64,000 nt of DNA from Aschersonia sp. MBC 622 (GCA_030782805.1 JARJPL010000512.1:1-64000); one strand, 5' to 3'; counted from the first letter of the stretch, positions 35,148-47,380 are shown. A program made the numbers and translations. Notes: a model not told the origin generated them from the letters alone.

Positions 35148-36453
35148 GGAGCATAGAACGGTGTTTCCGTTTTGATCTTTTTTGCAAAGACATTAATGCT
35201 ATCTATATGTGAGTAGCCTTTCATCCTATCTACGGAGGTGGGACAGGCAAAGATGGCTCGCATGGAAGCGACGAGGGCTGAGATATGGCAATAGCATTGG
35301 AGTTTTGGGCGATGTCGAGGAACTGAGATGACCTGGAGTGGGAAACAATTTAGATTAGCGTCTGCGAATCAACTTGAGTGCTTTCTTGTAGCGATATGCT
35401 GTTTTAGCGTATACGATTGTGACGGTGATCTTCCGACGCAGTGGACAGAGGACTGGGAAGCGCTGGAAGTTTGCAGGGTCCTTAGGAGCCCATATAGCGT
35501 TTGCGACTGCACAGAGTATGACGGGTTGATAAAAATGATGCTAATCAGTAGCGGTTCTGGCTCCAATCAGTTATCGAGCGAGCCATATGAATATTCTCCT
35601 TGGTGCAGTGTGCATGTGAGAGGGAGCTGGGGGCCTGATGCAACACCGATGAGGGGCAGTTTTGGCAGAAGTACCGAGTACAAGACGGATGGCGTGGTAG
35701 CTGCTGAAGCGCAACGCGCCGCTGCCAATTTATAAGATAGTTATGAAGTGAAAATTTCAATGACAATACGTCTTCGCTAACAATTTATCTTGGTTGTATT
35801 TTTTAATTTCATCTCATTAATGAGGACTTATTGGTGGCATTGACGAGGTCAGATTGGCGCAAATGACAGCCCGCGTGGCGCTGAATTGGCTGGCTGGGTG
35901 GCAAGGTACCCTAAGTATGCCTCGCTGGAGCCGCCCACCCGCCGTTCCTGCCCGTAGGTAGGTACTACCTAATAACTAATCAGTACCTTAGCCAGTGGCT
36001 GAAACGTGAACCTTTTGATAACAACGCTCAAGTCATGCTTGTACGCGTCTTTCCATGAACGTTGGTTTTTGAACGGTCTATGTAGACGCGAATTATGTTA
36101 GATTACTTGCTGTGCTAAGCCCCCATGTTGACCGCCTTATTGTGAGCCTATTTATTCCCTGCCCACCATCGTCCCGCCGCGCCGCGCCGTCTTGATTCGT
36201 AAGGTACCGCGTCGTAAATATCTCTGTCGAGGTACCAAGGTACCCGCCACCAAGCTCAGGCAGCTTGCCGCATTGTTGGGTGGGCGGGCTCTGTGCTTGT
36301 ACCCGCTTCTTCGTCCACACTACGCTCCTCACACACGCGTGGCATAACCTACCCAGAGAAACAGTCCCCCCTTTCGACATCTCCTCTCTCCTTTTGTTTT
36401 TCTAATTTGTTTCGCACACTCCACGGCCACGACTTGGCCCGGCTGCTATCACC
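35148..36453. other. Intergenic, promoter of kinesin-1
   Basis: No supported gene. A 135-codon open frame at 35328-35735 has no recognisable domain. The right half contains several GGTACC-type palindromes (35896-35910, 35953-35970, near 36203 and 36230-36242) and a CT-rich tract just before the ATG. Confidence 0.5.
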
Positions 36454-39382
36454 ATGTCCGCGGCAAACAGCATCAAGGTTGTCGCGCGCTTCCGTCCCCA
36501 GAATCGAATCGAACTCGATTCTGGGGGCAAGCCCATCGTCACCTTTCAGAGCGATGACACATGCTCGCTCGATGTATGTAGTCTCCCCACACAAACCTCT
36601 CGCCTCTTTGCCTCTGGTCGCGCATTTTTACACTCGGCAGACTAACACGGACCTCGTCCCTAGTCCAAAGAAGCACAGGGTTCCTTCACCTTCGACCGAG
36701 TCTTCGACATGGACTGCAAGCAACAAGACATTTTCGACTTTTCGATCCGGCCGACTGTCGATGATATCCTCAACGGCTACAATGGAACCGTCTTCGCCTA
36801 CGGTCAGACCGGTGCCGGTAAATCATACACCATGATGGGTACAAGCATCGACGACGAATCTGGGCGCGGTGTCATTCCCCGCATCGTCGAGCAGATATTC
36901 GCTAGTATCATGTCTAGCCCCAGCACAATCGAGTACACGGTCCGTGTAAGCTACATGGAAATCTACATGGAAAGAATTCGAGATCTTTTGGCTCCGCAAA
37001 ATGACAATCTCCCCGTCCACGAGGAGAAGAATCGCGGCGTCTACGTCAAGGGTCTGCTGGAAATCTACGTCTCCAGCGTCCAGGAAGTTTACGAGGTCAT
37101 GAGACGAGGTGGAAACGCCCGTGCCGTCGCCGCTACAAATATGAACCAAGAATCATCACGATCGCATTCGATTTTTGTCATTACCATCACGCAAAAGAAT
37201 GTCGAAACCGGCTCGGCGAAGAGCGGTCAGCTGTTCTTGGTCGATTTGGCGGGCAGCGAAAAGGTGGGGAAGACTGGCGCCAGCGGCCAGACCCTGGAGG
37301 AGGCCAAAAAGATCAACAAGAGCTTGAGTGCTCTCGGCATGGTCATTAATGCTCTCACTGACGGAAAATCCTCTCACATTCCCTACCGTGACTCAAAGTT
37401 GACCCGAATCCTGCAAGAGTCTCTTGGTGGTAACAGTCGCACCACGCTCATCATCAACTGCTCCCCCAGCAGCTACAACGACGCCGAGACTCTGGGAACC
37501 CTACGGTTTGGTACTAGGGCCAAGAGCATCAAGAACAAGGCCAAGGTCAATGCCGAACTCAGCCCTTCGGAGCTCAAAGCTCTTCTCAAAAAGGCCCAGG
37601 GTCAAGTCACCAACTTTGAGTCGTATATTTCCAGTCTTGAGAGTGAAATTAATCAATGGCGCTCCGGAGAGGCGGTTCCCAAGGATCGATGGGCCGTCCC
37701 CATCACCGACGCCATCGCCAAGAAGCCCGCCGAGACCAAACAGCTACAGCGCCCCTCGACACCGTCACGTTTGTCTGCCGAGAACCGATCCGAGACGCCA
37801 ATTCCTTCGGAGCGTGCCAGCACCCCTGTCATCGCTTTAGAAAAGGATGAGCGCGAAGAGTTCCTCCGACGTGAGAATGAGCTCCAGGACCAGCTTGCCG
37901 AGCGAGAGTCTCAAGCTACCACGGCTGAGAAGCTCATGCGCGAGACCAAGGAGGAACTGATTTTCCTCAAGGAGCACGACAGCAAGACTGGCAAAGAAAA
38001 CGAGCGCCTTACCACCGAAGTCAATGAGTGCAAGATGCAGCTCGAGCGTCTAAGTTTTGAGAGCAAGGAAGCGCAGATCACCATGGATGCGCTCAAGGAG
38101 GCCAACTCGGAACTTACCGCTGAGCTTGATGAGGTCAAGCAGCAGCTTCTCGATGTCAAGATGAGCGCCAAGGATAATGGTGTTGCGTTTGATGAGAAGG
38201 AAAAGAGAAAGGCTGAGAAGATGGCCAAGATGATGGCTGGCTTTGATCTGGGCGGCGAAGTGTTCAGCGAGAACGAAAAGCAAATTGCCCAAGCCATTAA
38301 GCACATCGAGACTCTCCATGAACACAGCAAGATTGGCGACACTATTGCTCCTGAGGAGTTTGAGGCGCTCAAGACCAAGATGATTGAGACGCAAGGCATC
38401 GTACGACAGGCGGAGCTGTCGATGTACAGCGTACCCGCCAGCGACATGGATTCGCGCCGCCGCCACGAGCTGGAGGTACGACTTGAGGGTCTTCAACAAG
38501 AGTACGAGGATGTGCTGGCCAAGAACCTGGGCGAGGCCGACATTGAGGAAGTCAAGGCTCGCCTCGAGAGCGCTCTGGCTGGCCGGCATAATGCTCAGAT
38601 CCAGCTGGTAGACGACCTTAAGGCCGAGGCATCGCAAAAAGCTGCCGAAAACTCACGGATGAAGACGCTGATTGAGGACCTCCAGCAGCGCGTCAAGTCT
38701 GGTAGTGCCGCGCCCATGGCCAACGGCAAGACGGTTCAACAGCAGATCGCCGAGTTCGACGTTATGAAGAAGAGCCTGATGAGAGATTTGCAGAACCGCT
38801 GTGAGCGTGTTGTGGAACTCGAGATCTCTCTCGATGAGACTCGCGAGCAGTATAACAATGTTTTGCGATCATCAAACAACCGCGCCCAGCAGAAGAAGAT
38901 GGCGTTTTTGGAGCGAAACCTGGAGCAGCTGACGCAAGTTCAACGCCAGCTTGTCGAGCAAAATTCTGCGCTGAAGAAGGAGGTGGCCATTGCAGAGCGC
39001 AAGCTGATTGCACGCAACGAGCGCATTCAGAGCCTTGAAGGTTTGCTGCAAGACAGCCAAGAAAAGATGGCTGCCGCCAATCACAAGTATGTGGTCACTA
39101 CACTCTTAATCACCCACGACATTGCTAACGCTTCCGGTTTCCAGGTTCGAAGTACAACTCAACTCGGTCAAGGAGCGCCTCGAGGCCGCCAAGGCCGGCA
39201 GCACCCGTGGCCTCAGTTCGGGCGGGGGCGGCTTCAGCTTCGCTAACGCTGGTAGCCGCATCGCCAAACCCCTTCGCGGTGGTGGTGGAGACGGCCCTGT
39301 CGTGCCCACGATCCAAAACATTCAGCAAACGGATGGCGCCGTCAGCAACAAGCGCGGAAGCTGGTTCTTCAGCAAGTCATAA
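36454..39382 (+). CDS. Kinesin-1 heavy chain (conventional kinesin, KinA/NKin)
   Basis: Plus-end microtubule motor for vesicle, dynein and nuclear positioning in hyphae. Three exons: 36454-36573, 36664-39086 and 39145-39382, giving 926 aa; Neurospora NKin is about the same length. The N-terminal motor domain has P-loop GQTGAGKS at residues 87-94, switch I NQESSRSHS and switch II DLAGSEKVGKTGA. A neck and long coiled coil follow to about residue 860, then a Gly-rich tail with the auto-inhibitory IAK motif (GSRIAKPLR, Ile887-Lys889). No light-chain binding heptads are obvious, as expected for fungal kinesin-1. A perfect 12-bp inverted repeat sits in exon 1. Confidence 0.96.
36496..36526 (+). 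repeat. 12-bp perfect hairpin early in kinesin coding sequence
   Basis: CCCCAGAATCGA at 36496-36507 is the exact reverse complement of 36515-36526, with a 7-nt loop. It begins 42 nt after the start codon and encodes part of RPQNRIELDSG. Confidence 0.85.
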
Positions 39383-40102
39383 AGGCTAGGACTGCGCTGC
39401 GCGCTCACCTGCCTCACCCTCTGAAAAATGAGACGACGACAACGACGACGAATGCCATAATGAAACGAAGACCTTGTTAATTTCCCAAATCAAGGGCGTC
39501 CTGACGAGAAAAAAGATGATTTCTTTCTTTTTTGTTTATTAAAAACTGATTCGACAACGGCTGTCTGGTCACAGGTTCTTCTTCTCTTTCCCCCTCCCCC
39601 CACTCGCAACGTCTTTTGTCGCATGCCCGAATGTACGCACATAACCAAGCGTGCTTTTCCATGTTATAGATGGTAGAATATGTCATACCCGAGGGCTGAG
39701 ATCCTCACGTCGGCGTGAAGATTGCGATTTTCTAACAGCTGATTATAACCTCTTTTGACTTTCTTATATATATATACCTTTTTGTTTTTTATGTTCTTCT
39801 TCTCTTGACTGTCTATTCTGTAAATGACCGGGGTGGTTCAAGTCTCTTTTTGAGTTGGCTCCAATGGGAAAGGGACGGATGGGGAAAATAATATGGATGG
39901 AATGAAAATCACGTATCAGAGAATTTGCGAGAGGACAAGACACGAAATGCGAAGAAAAAATATATCGAAAATGTTTAGTAGATTCGCTAAAGTGATGTAC
40001 CAGATAGTAGCTAAATCAGATTCAGAAGAAGTGTAGACGAAACTCTGCTCCTCCAGAGTTGAATTGTCACACTAGTCCTGCCTACATTATTACCATTACG
40101 AC
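39383..40102. other. Convergent intergenic region
   Basis: 3' regions of kinesin-1 (+) and a membrane-protein gene (-). It is AT-rich from about 39.7 kb. No gene is seen. Confidence 0.45.
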
Positions 40103-41280
40103 CTACAGCTCATCGCCGTCGCCAGAGGTCTTTTGCACCATGAGGAGGAATTCGGGAATAGCGACGGCGACAATGAGGGCGTAGACACCCATCGTGACGA
40201 GGAAGGCCTTGATGTAGAGCGTAATGAGACGGCGCCAGCCCGCGCGGCTAAACGTGGACCACGCCTCGGCAATGGTGGCGTAGCCACGGCCGCCTGCGAC
40301 CGCCGGCTCAACCTTGCCCCGGAAGGAGCGGTCAAAGGGAATGATAGCGTCGTCTTCGACGGGGAGAAGCGACGCCTGAACGCGCACGAGGATGACGTGC
40401 GTGGGGATGACAAAGGCAATGCCGGCAAAGGCCGAAATGACGGCTATGACGACTATCTTGACCATGTCGGCGGCGGTAACGTCGCTGACGTCGGTGCGCC
40501 CGCCATTCTTGAACTCGGGGACGTTGACGCGGAGGATGGCAAACAGGACGGCGGGCACCCAGCGGACGACCTCGCGGGCGACCCAGTTGAGGAGGATAGG
40601 CCGCCAGGTGGCGTCAAAGGCACGCTTGAAAGGCGGGAGGCGGCGAAAGTGGGAGACGCCAGGGACGGGGTAAGTGAGAACAATGTGGACCCAGGCGGCA
40701 GAGAGCTGGACGAGGGTGAGGGAGGCGAGGAGTGTGGCGAGGGGCGTGAAGGCGAGGCCGAGAGCCTGCGTGAAGATTTCGATGAGGATACCGGCCAGGA
40801 GGTGCTGGATCAGCTGCAAGAGGATGCCCCGGAAGAAGCCCCGGAAGCCGGCGACGGCGTAGAGGAGCCGCGTGACGGCGCGCAGGGACGAGGTGACGGT
40901 GCGGGGGGGCGCGCCGCCGGTCGGGCGGGCTGCGAGATGGGAAGCGGCGCCGGCAGCAGCACGCTCTTCGTCGGCGGAGAGGGGCGCGTAGGCGGGCGGG
41001 TTCTCATCCTCGACCATGGAGAAGACGGGGTAGATTGTGCTGACGGTGTACGTGGCCTGCACACAAGAAGGGACATGGTTGGTTAGCAAAGAGAGAGGGG
41101 AGGGGGGAAGACGCGGGAGAGGAAGGCACAGCACAGGGGCTAAAAACGTACAAAGAAGAGTAGAGGCAGAAAGATGACGAGGTCGATGAGGATGACCCAG
41201 AGTGACCACGGTGGCAGCTCATAGTTGACGGTGCCGTCCTCGACGGACCGCCGAAAGAGAGGGACGGCGGTGGAGAGCAT
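40103..41280 (-). CDS. Multispanning membrane protein of unknown function
   Basis: Two exons, 41280-41152 and 41056-40103, with a 95-nt intron, give 360 aa. I see a first hydrophobic segment in exon 1 (LWVILIDLVIFLPLLFF), then ENPPAYAPL, then several further membrane segments (around FFRGILLQLIQHLLAGI, LATLLASLTLVQLS, VVIAVISAFAGIAFVI and FLVTMGVYALIVAVAI). The pattern, including a motif between segments like AWVHIVLTYP and RLPPFKR, fits a fungal-specific family; relatives are sometimes labelled ubiquitin carrier protein, but no UBC fold or catalytic Cys is visible here, so I do not use that name. The C-terminus is DGDEL, only loosely like an ER-retrieval signal. Function unknown. Confidence 0.8.
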
Positions 41281-42114
41281 GATGGGCGTCGTTTTGTCGC
41301 TCGTAGATGATGCCGTTGATTGGAAAGGAAACGGCTCGAGAAAAGCGGAGGCAAGGGAATGTATACAAATGAAAAAGAAGATAGGGTATTGTTGGTTCTG
41401 GTGTTGATGAAGAAGAGTGATGTGATCCACGATGAGTTTTGGCTCAAGGCAGCAAGAGAGAAAGAGGTGGGGGGGATAATATATGAGGACCAGGGCCGGC
41501 CGGCGCAGTGGCGCAGCTCCAGCTGTATGTAGCCTTAATGCCGTCTCATCATTGATCAGGCAGCGGGTAGCCAAGCGTGCCAAGCAAGGAATGAGGGATT
41601 GCTAATTGTCTCAGTGGATGGCATGGGATGTGGCGTACAAGGTGGAGCGAGGTGTTAGCTGGTTTCGGAAACTACCAGTAAAAGGCAGAAAAGGACAGCA
41701 AAGACTTGTTTTGACTGCTATACCTATTTAGTAGCAAAGTCTGCAACGAATACAGCTTTAATAAGCTATACGTAGTTGGGATCCTGGTTGATGCTCGTAC
41801 TGAGATTAATGCCTCTGTTTTTTTGCCAGTTGTCGTGGCGGTACCCCGTACTGATACAGGAAACCGTTAATTACAATGGCGCCAACGGTGGGCCGCGCAT
41901 CGCAGCTACGTCACACCGTTGTCTGCCTTTATTAACGCTCCTGCTCGTCAGCCCTAACACAACAAAAACCGATTGTTTGTTCGTAATAGCGTCATTCAGA
42001 TAAGAGTGTTTAATTGAACCTTAGATTCACGAATCATGGTGCATTGTTTCATCGTTTCACATCTCATTCATCATCTCTAAAGATGGCTCCGTCATACAAC
42101 GCTCTGAAGCTATT
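41281..42114. other. Intergenic upstream of membrane-protein gene
   Basis: An 834-bp gap between two minus-strand genes. Nothing coding is supported. Confidence 0.45.
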
Positions 42115-43628
42115 CTATAGATGATATTTGAAATCAGGCGCACGATCTCCAGTTCGAACTCGACGTCCATCTTCCTCCCCCGTCAGATATCTTTCCTTTT
42201 CCCGGTTCTGCTGACGTAGATACAGCCATTTCACGACAATAAGGACCTGCGAGAGCCCCAACGCCGCGACGGAAAAAATGTTGCCCAGCCTATAAGGCGC
42301 CGTGCGATAAATTTGACCTGCGACCACGCCAGCCGAATTGCCAATGCTGAGCTGCATGCCAATCGCCGTCGCGCGGCGATAGTGAGGCGCAACATTCACA
42401 TTCAGCCACGTCAAGTTCAAGCCGGGCCCATTATATACGGAGACGGCGCACAAAAACGTCCCGAGAAACTTGACACCGTTGCTGGAGGAGCAGATGATGA
42501 GAACGTACCCAACAATACCTGGCACGTTGGTAAGCCACAGCAAAGGGCCGCGGATACAGTAACGGTCTGATATAAAGGCTGCTGCCAGAAATGCGAGGCC
42601 GCCGAAAATGTATACCGGTATGCTGAGGTACTGAGCCTGAATGACGCTGTAGCCCATGCTGACGATGATGGAGGGAAGAAAGGTGCTAAAGCCGTAGAGA
42701 AGAATATCTTGGCAAAACTGGATTGCGCCGCTAGGAAACTGTTAGTATTAATCGGGCTCAAGGATAAACTGTACGTTGATTCGTACCTCATGTATAGTTT
42801 GGGGTCTTTCAGCCCAATGCGAATCTCCTCCCAGCTAAAGTCCTCACTTCCCATGTACTGCGCTCGCTGAATCGCCCGAACCTTCATGATGCGCTTCTCC
42901 TCGTCCGTGAGGAAATACGCCTTTGACGGATCATTCGGCAAGCCAAACCAGATGAGCGGGGCAACGAGTATGGAAAAGATGCCTTCGATGATATACACCC
43001 ACCGCCAGCCCGCCAGCCCCGCGACACCGTCCATCTTGAGCAGGCAGTAGGCCAGCAGCCCGCCAAACGCGCCCGCAATGGCCGTGCAGACAAACAGGTA
43101 CGACACGCGAATCGCCTGCTCCTGGCGCTTGTACACCATGGTCAGGTACAGGTTCAGCGCGGGGAACAGGCCCGCCTCGCAGGCGCCCAGCACGAGGCGC
43201 ACCGCGTACAGGCCTGCCACGTTGTGGATGAAGCCCGTCAAGACGGTGCACAGCGACCAGACGACGCACAGGCTGGTGAGGAGGATGCGCGGCGTCAGCC
43301 ACTTCATCATGACGCTCCAGGGCGGCTCAAACGCGACGTAGGTGGCGTAAAAGATGGAAACGGCCGTCGAGAATTGCTTGGGCGAGGCGCCAATGTCCTC
43401 GGGCATGCCGGCGACCTTGACGTTGCCAATGTTGCTCCGGTCGAGGAAGCAGGTGAGGTAGACGAGCATGATGATGGGGACAAAGTACAGGTCGAGCTTG
43501 AGCAAGAGCTTTCGCTCGGATCTGGCGTCGATTGTCTCGATGCAGGTCCCGTCGGCTTCGACATGGCTGCTGTCGTCAACGGCAGATGGGTCCTTTTCCA
43601 GCGACCTGTCTGTATTTGGTGTTGTCAT
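42115..43628 (-). CDS. MFS transporter, Dal5/anion:cation symporter family
   Basis: Major facilitator of the ACS family (allantoate, nicotinate, pantothenate and related carboxylates), expected in the plasma membrane. Two exons, 43628-42787 and 42730-42115, with a 56-nt intron, give 485 aa, normal for the family. The start at 43628 is chosen because the open frame upstream encodes a junk hydrophobic run and has no support. The family signature LDRSNIGNVKVAG follows TM1. About 12 membrane segments can be traced, with a central hydrophilic loop containing DPSKAYFLTDEEKRIMKVRA, typical of Dal5 relatives. It is two genes from 5-oxoprolinase and next to a Zn2Cys6 regulator on the same strand, so it may import a substrate of that enzyme or a related compound. 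Substrate not determinable from sequence. Confidence 0.9.
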
Positions 43629-44379
43629 GGCGAGTTTGTATACCGCGACTCGGTGAAGAGTTCGCTCGGAGAATCGACGGATGCAACTGGCCTTTAGTAA
43701 AGTCAGAAGGAGAAACAAAAAAAAAAAAAGCTCAAAGTTCACTTTTGAAAATGTCAAGGAGACCTCGTACCCCATGGGGTAAGTGGTTCCACCTCCAGTG
43801 ATGCGTCCCCCTCTATTATAGCAAAAAACACGAGTCCATCATTGTCCACTTACAAGGGAACGATAGAGACACGCAGGTCAAGATGGAGCCATTTCTAATC
43901 CGGCCAATGACTTGAGCACGGTGGATCGCGGCAATGCAATCTGCAGAGTTGGCGTCGGAGTGCTTCGCCGACGCTAAGACATTGTGCGGCTGGGCTAGGC
44001 CCAACGGCCCGCGGATACAAGTATGCTGGTGGCGTCTGTGCGGCGATATTGATACCCGGCCTCATGTCGCGAAAAAAGCTTGGCCGCGTGACAAATGATG
44101 TGAAAAGACATAGTGGTGGCGACTCGATACTCCCACGTCAGCCAGGCCAGGTCGTCGGGAACATGACCAAGGATAGTAAAGAAGCGTTCAAATTATGGAC
44201 GGAAGCTACTGTTTGCTATAGAGGTCCCCTCTCGCTATCTTTCGGCTTCTCTGCTTGCTACCTGACCGTATACCGGGTTCGTGGTATCATGCAAGAAAAA
44301 AACAGAAAAATGTTCCAAACCAGCCAACCTCTTACAGGCAATTAGGTCGCTTGATACCTGACCATACTCGAATGTACTT
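43629..44379. other. Intergenic between transporter and regulator
   Basis: A 751-bp gap with the transporter promoter. No gene is seen. Confidence 0.45.
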
Positions 44380-46822
44380 CTATTGTGGGCGTTGTGTAGA
44401 GGCAGTTTGCTGCCCATAGTCACCGTCTCCAGTGAGGTCCGCTGGCAGCTGCTGGCCGGCCAAATCTAGGTCCAGGTCCATGGTCGGATACGCGAATCCC
44501 TCTTCCCAAAGCCCAAAGTCCATCCCCGCAGTACTGCCCTCGTCGTAGAATGGCTCCGAGAGTGTCTGCATGTCAATGACTGGGAATCGTGCTGGATAGG
44601 TGTTCATGTCCGACATTGTGCTTTCGGGTTCGCCAAGTGGCGCCGCGGCCAACAATGTTGACGGGTCTGCCGGTGGCGCGAGGAAAAGCGCCGGACTCCG
44701 TGGCATCGAGCCGAAGGGGACTGAATAACCGCTGGGCATGACCGTGGAGAGGAGCCGAATCAGCACTTCATACCGAGCGCCGATGTGAGTGTTGCCCCGC
44801 TCTGACATGCTGCAGAGGAGTCCAAGCCCGGTGTTCATGGCGGACATGTTGACAGAGCTTGCTGGAAAGGCAGCGCAGACCATGACAAGTACTATGGTGG
44901 CTGAAAATATGTGTTCCCCGTCCATGTATCCATAAGTGGCTGTTCCCAGGTCAGAATGTAGGCTTGTAGGCATTTGAAGTAGTGTACTTGCCGACAAGGT
45001 CTTTCGTCGATGCAATGGCCATAATATTTATGCTGTCAAGTGCAGCCCCAATACACATTTCAATGACTTTTACCGTTGTCTGCGACAGGCCCGTCTTCCA
45101 GTCAGTCTCTTTGATTAAAGCCTCGGGTATTTTTTGAATCAAGGCGAGTCTCTTTTTTACAACATGAAACAGGAGTGGCCGTATTGTCATGTTGATGCAC
45201 TGGTAGTAATGTGCCAATGTGCTCACACTCTCTCGTCCAATGACCAATCGGTCCGGATCAAAGCGTAGCCCAAATGGAAGCTCACTTTCCCAGTTCGACA
45301 GATCAATCAAGATCTTCTGAACCGATGCCATCAAAGTTTTTCCCGATTTTGTTTGGTTCTTGTTTGTTCTGTGGTAAATCTTTTTGTGTATCTCCCCGAG
45401 AATCCTGGACAACTTGGTGTATTGTCGCAGCACAATGGCCGGGCAATATTCCGGCTCCGAATGTAGACGAGATGGCAGCCAAACTCCAATGTCTTCATCT
45501 TGTATTGTGATTGGATTTCCAGATTTGACAGAGAGGATGCGATCCAGGCTATAGACCGACCACCATGTTCTTCGTCTGTGCTCCTTTGCTGCGTCTTCGG
45601 CCAATACCTCTTGGGGAGTGAAGCTCGAGCTGGCAGAAATGCTTTCGACTTCATGATGCAGGCCAAGAGATATGGCCATTCTGAGAGCACGCCCAATGAA
45701 TTGAAATGCAGCATCTCTTTTGTTCATGTTCTGCAGAAAGTACCCTGCCAGCGCAAGTGTCTCAACACAGAGCAGGGTTCCGTCTTCGTGCGTCTCTGGT
45801 AGTAGACTCAAGGCTTCCGAAAAGTAAGTGAAACCAGGAGGTCCTCGGCAGTCTACCCACTGATTCACCGAGTACATTTGGCCGAAAGCGAGAATGAGAA
45901 GTAGTTTCGCGTAATGTAGGCAGTCTTCACGACTCCCCTCGTCTGGCAGGCTGACGTATGCTTTGAAAAGAGATTTCTCAAATTCATCTTTGGACTCGGT
46001 AAAAGCAAATATGGGACCGATAAAACTGTACTGGGCAGCGAAGAGGCGTCGGGCGACGTGTAGAGGGGGCAGGCGAAGGTGCGGGGTGAAGATTCGTTTT
46101 TTCGAGGGCAGCGTCACAGGCTCGCCCAGGTTGGGATCAATATCCAGATGGTCGTGCTCGTCGCCGAGACCGGTGACTTTTCCCACATTTCGAAGAAAGG
46201 TGTCGGATGACGCTGGTCCCTGGAAGCCTGCCGGTTTATCTCAGCACGGCGCTCAGCCAAAGTTCAGCTTCGAACTTACTTGTCGACGGGCGATTTAGGC
46301 GAAGGTGAGTGAAGGATTCGAATAAAGGCTCAGCATCTTCAAAGTCATCTTCATCGTCATCATTCCCGTTCGATATTACGACATCAGTTTCCAGGCTAGT
46401 GCTTGCTGTTGCCTGGTGCCGGGTGTTTTCTTGATGGTGGTTTTGTCAGCTGGTCGCTGGCCACATGTCTGGCTCGTGGTGGGTATGTACTGACTGTCGA
46501 GCGCTTTCGCCTTCCTTTCAAGCTCTCTCAAATAACTTTTCGACGCGTGAGTTAGGTGTTAATTCGATTGAATAAACAAACTCACGATTCATTCACAAGT
46601 ATCTTTCTGGCACCTTCATATATACACACTAGTCCGCTGTCGCGACATCGTAAACATGTGGGCTTGTCCTTCGAACAATATGAACGACGCTGCCGACAGT
46701 TTAAGCAACTATAATTTTTTGTCAGAATTACAATTCAATCTGCGAGGGTACAAATGTTATGGCACGCACGCGACCGGCCGCAGCGTCCCAGTCTCTGAGG
46801 CAGGTGAAGCTTTCGCGGACAT
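44380..46822 (-). CDS. Zn2Cys6 transcription factor with Fungal_trans domain
   Basis: Six exons: 46822-46770, 46708-46586, 46535-46495, 46429-46280, 46227-44992 and 44939-44380, giving 720 aa. The zinc cluster is spread over exons 1 and 2: Cys19, 22, 29, 36, 39 and 46 (CX2CX6CX6CX2CX6C, around RPVACLNC and PTCLRC). A short coiled-coil linker YLRELERKAKALD follows, then an acidic stretch and the middle homology region (Fungal_trans) with RRRTWWSVYSLDR and, after the last intron, YGYMDGEHIFSATIVLVMV. The last intron uses a GC donor (GCAAGT); no GT donor keeps the frame. A model starting only in exon 5 would lose the DNA-binding domain. It is divergent from 5-oxoprolinase across 558 bp, so it is a good candidate regulator of that gene and of the adjacent transporter. 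Confidence 0.88.
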
Positions 46823-47380
46823 TCAGAGGTTTCGCACAATTACCCCACGTCAGAGAGTAATAATTTCTTCAATTGCATCTGTGACATTGGACATACCCCA
46901 CAGATGAGGCGATTATACCTGGGGTGCTGGGTCACTGGGTTGCAATGAAACCATTCGTTTTCCTATTTCGTAAGCATGATGATGAAGTTGTTTGCAAGAC
47001 AAAGGGTTGTCGCGGGGTGATCGGGGACCCATACCTACTGTAGGTAGGTGAGGGGCGGCATTCTGACCCCGGGAATGAACTCCTCGGCGCCACAATTTGG
47101 GGGTTCAACTCCGCCAACGGTGTTGGGGGGCGCTGCGTGAACCGGCAACATCTACATCCATTTCTCCGGACTTCGACCTCCGTCGCTATGATGCGAGCTA
47201 AATCGCGGATGCTTGTCCGCTTATTAATTCCGAGGCGAAGTGGCTGAGGACGCAGCACCAAAATGCGGAAATGTGATATAAAGGTGGTGATGCTCCAGTT
47301 CTGCCATGGCTGAGGGAGGCAGATATCCATTCATCTAATCTTGCCGCAACACCACATGTGCTGCATCGCCAGCCAGAATC
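46823..47380. promoter_or_regulatory. Shared divergent promoter, regulator / 5-oxoprolinase
   Basis: This 558-bp region has a TATAAA at 47277-47282, about 100 bp upstream of the 5-oxoprolinase ATG. CGG/CCG triplets, the half-sites used by Zn2Cys6 proteins, are frequent (for example around 47096-47115 and 47166-47182), but I cannot define a specific operator. Confidence 0.55.

Noticed and set aside
35328..35735. 135-codon open frame on the plus strand
   Set aside because: Composition and lack of motif or splice context suggest chance; it lies in the 3' flank of the J-domain gene.
40133..41086. 317-codon plus-strand frame opposite the membrane-protein gene
   Set aside because: It is an antisense shadow of GC-rich codons; the minus-strand frame has the intron, membrane segments and family pattern.
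46441..46500. Unspliced reading of the second regulator across exon 3 into a Thr/Lys-rich extension
   Set aside because: This frame runs into a stop near 46390; splicing 46495 to 46429 keeps the frame into the acidic linker and Fungal_trans domain.
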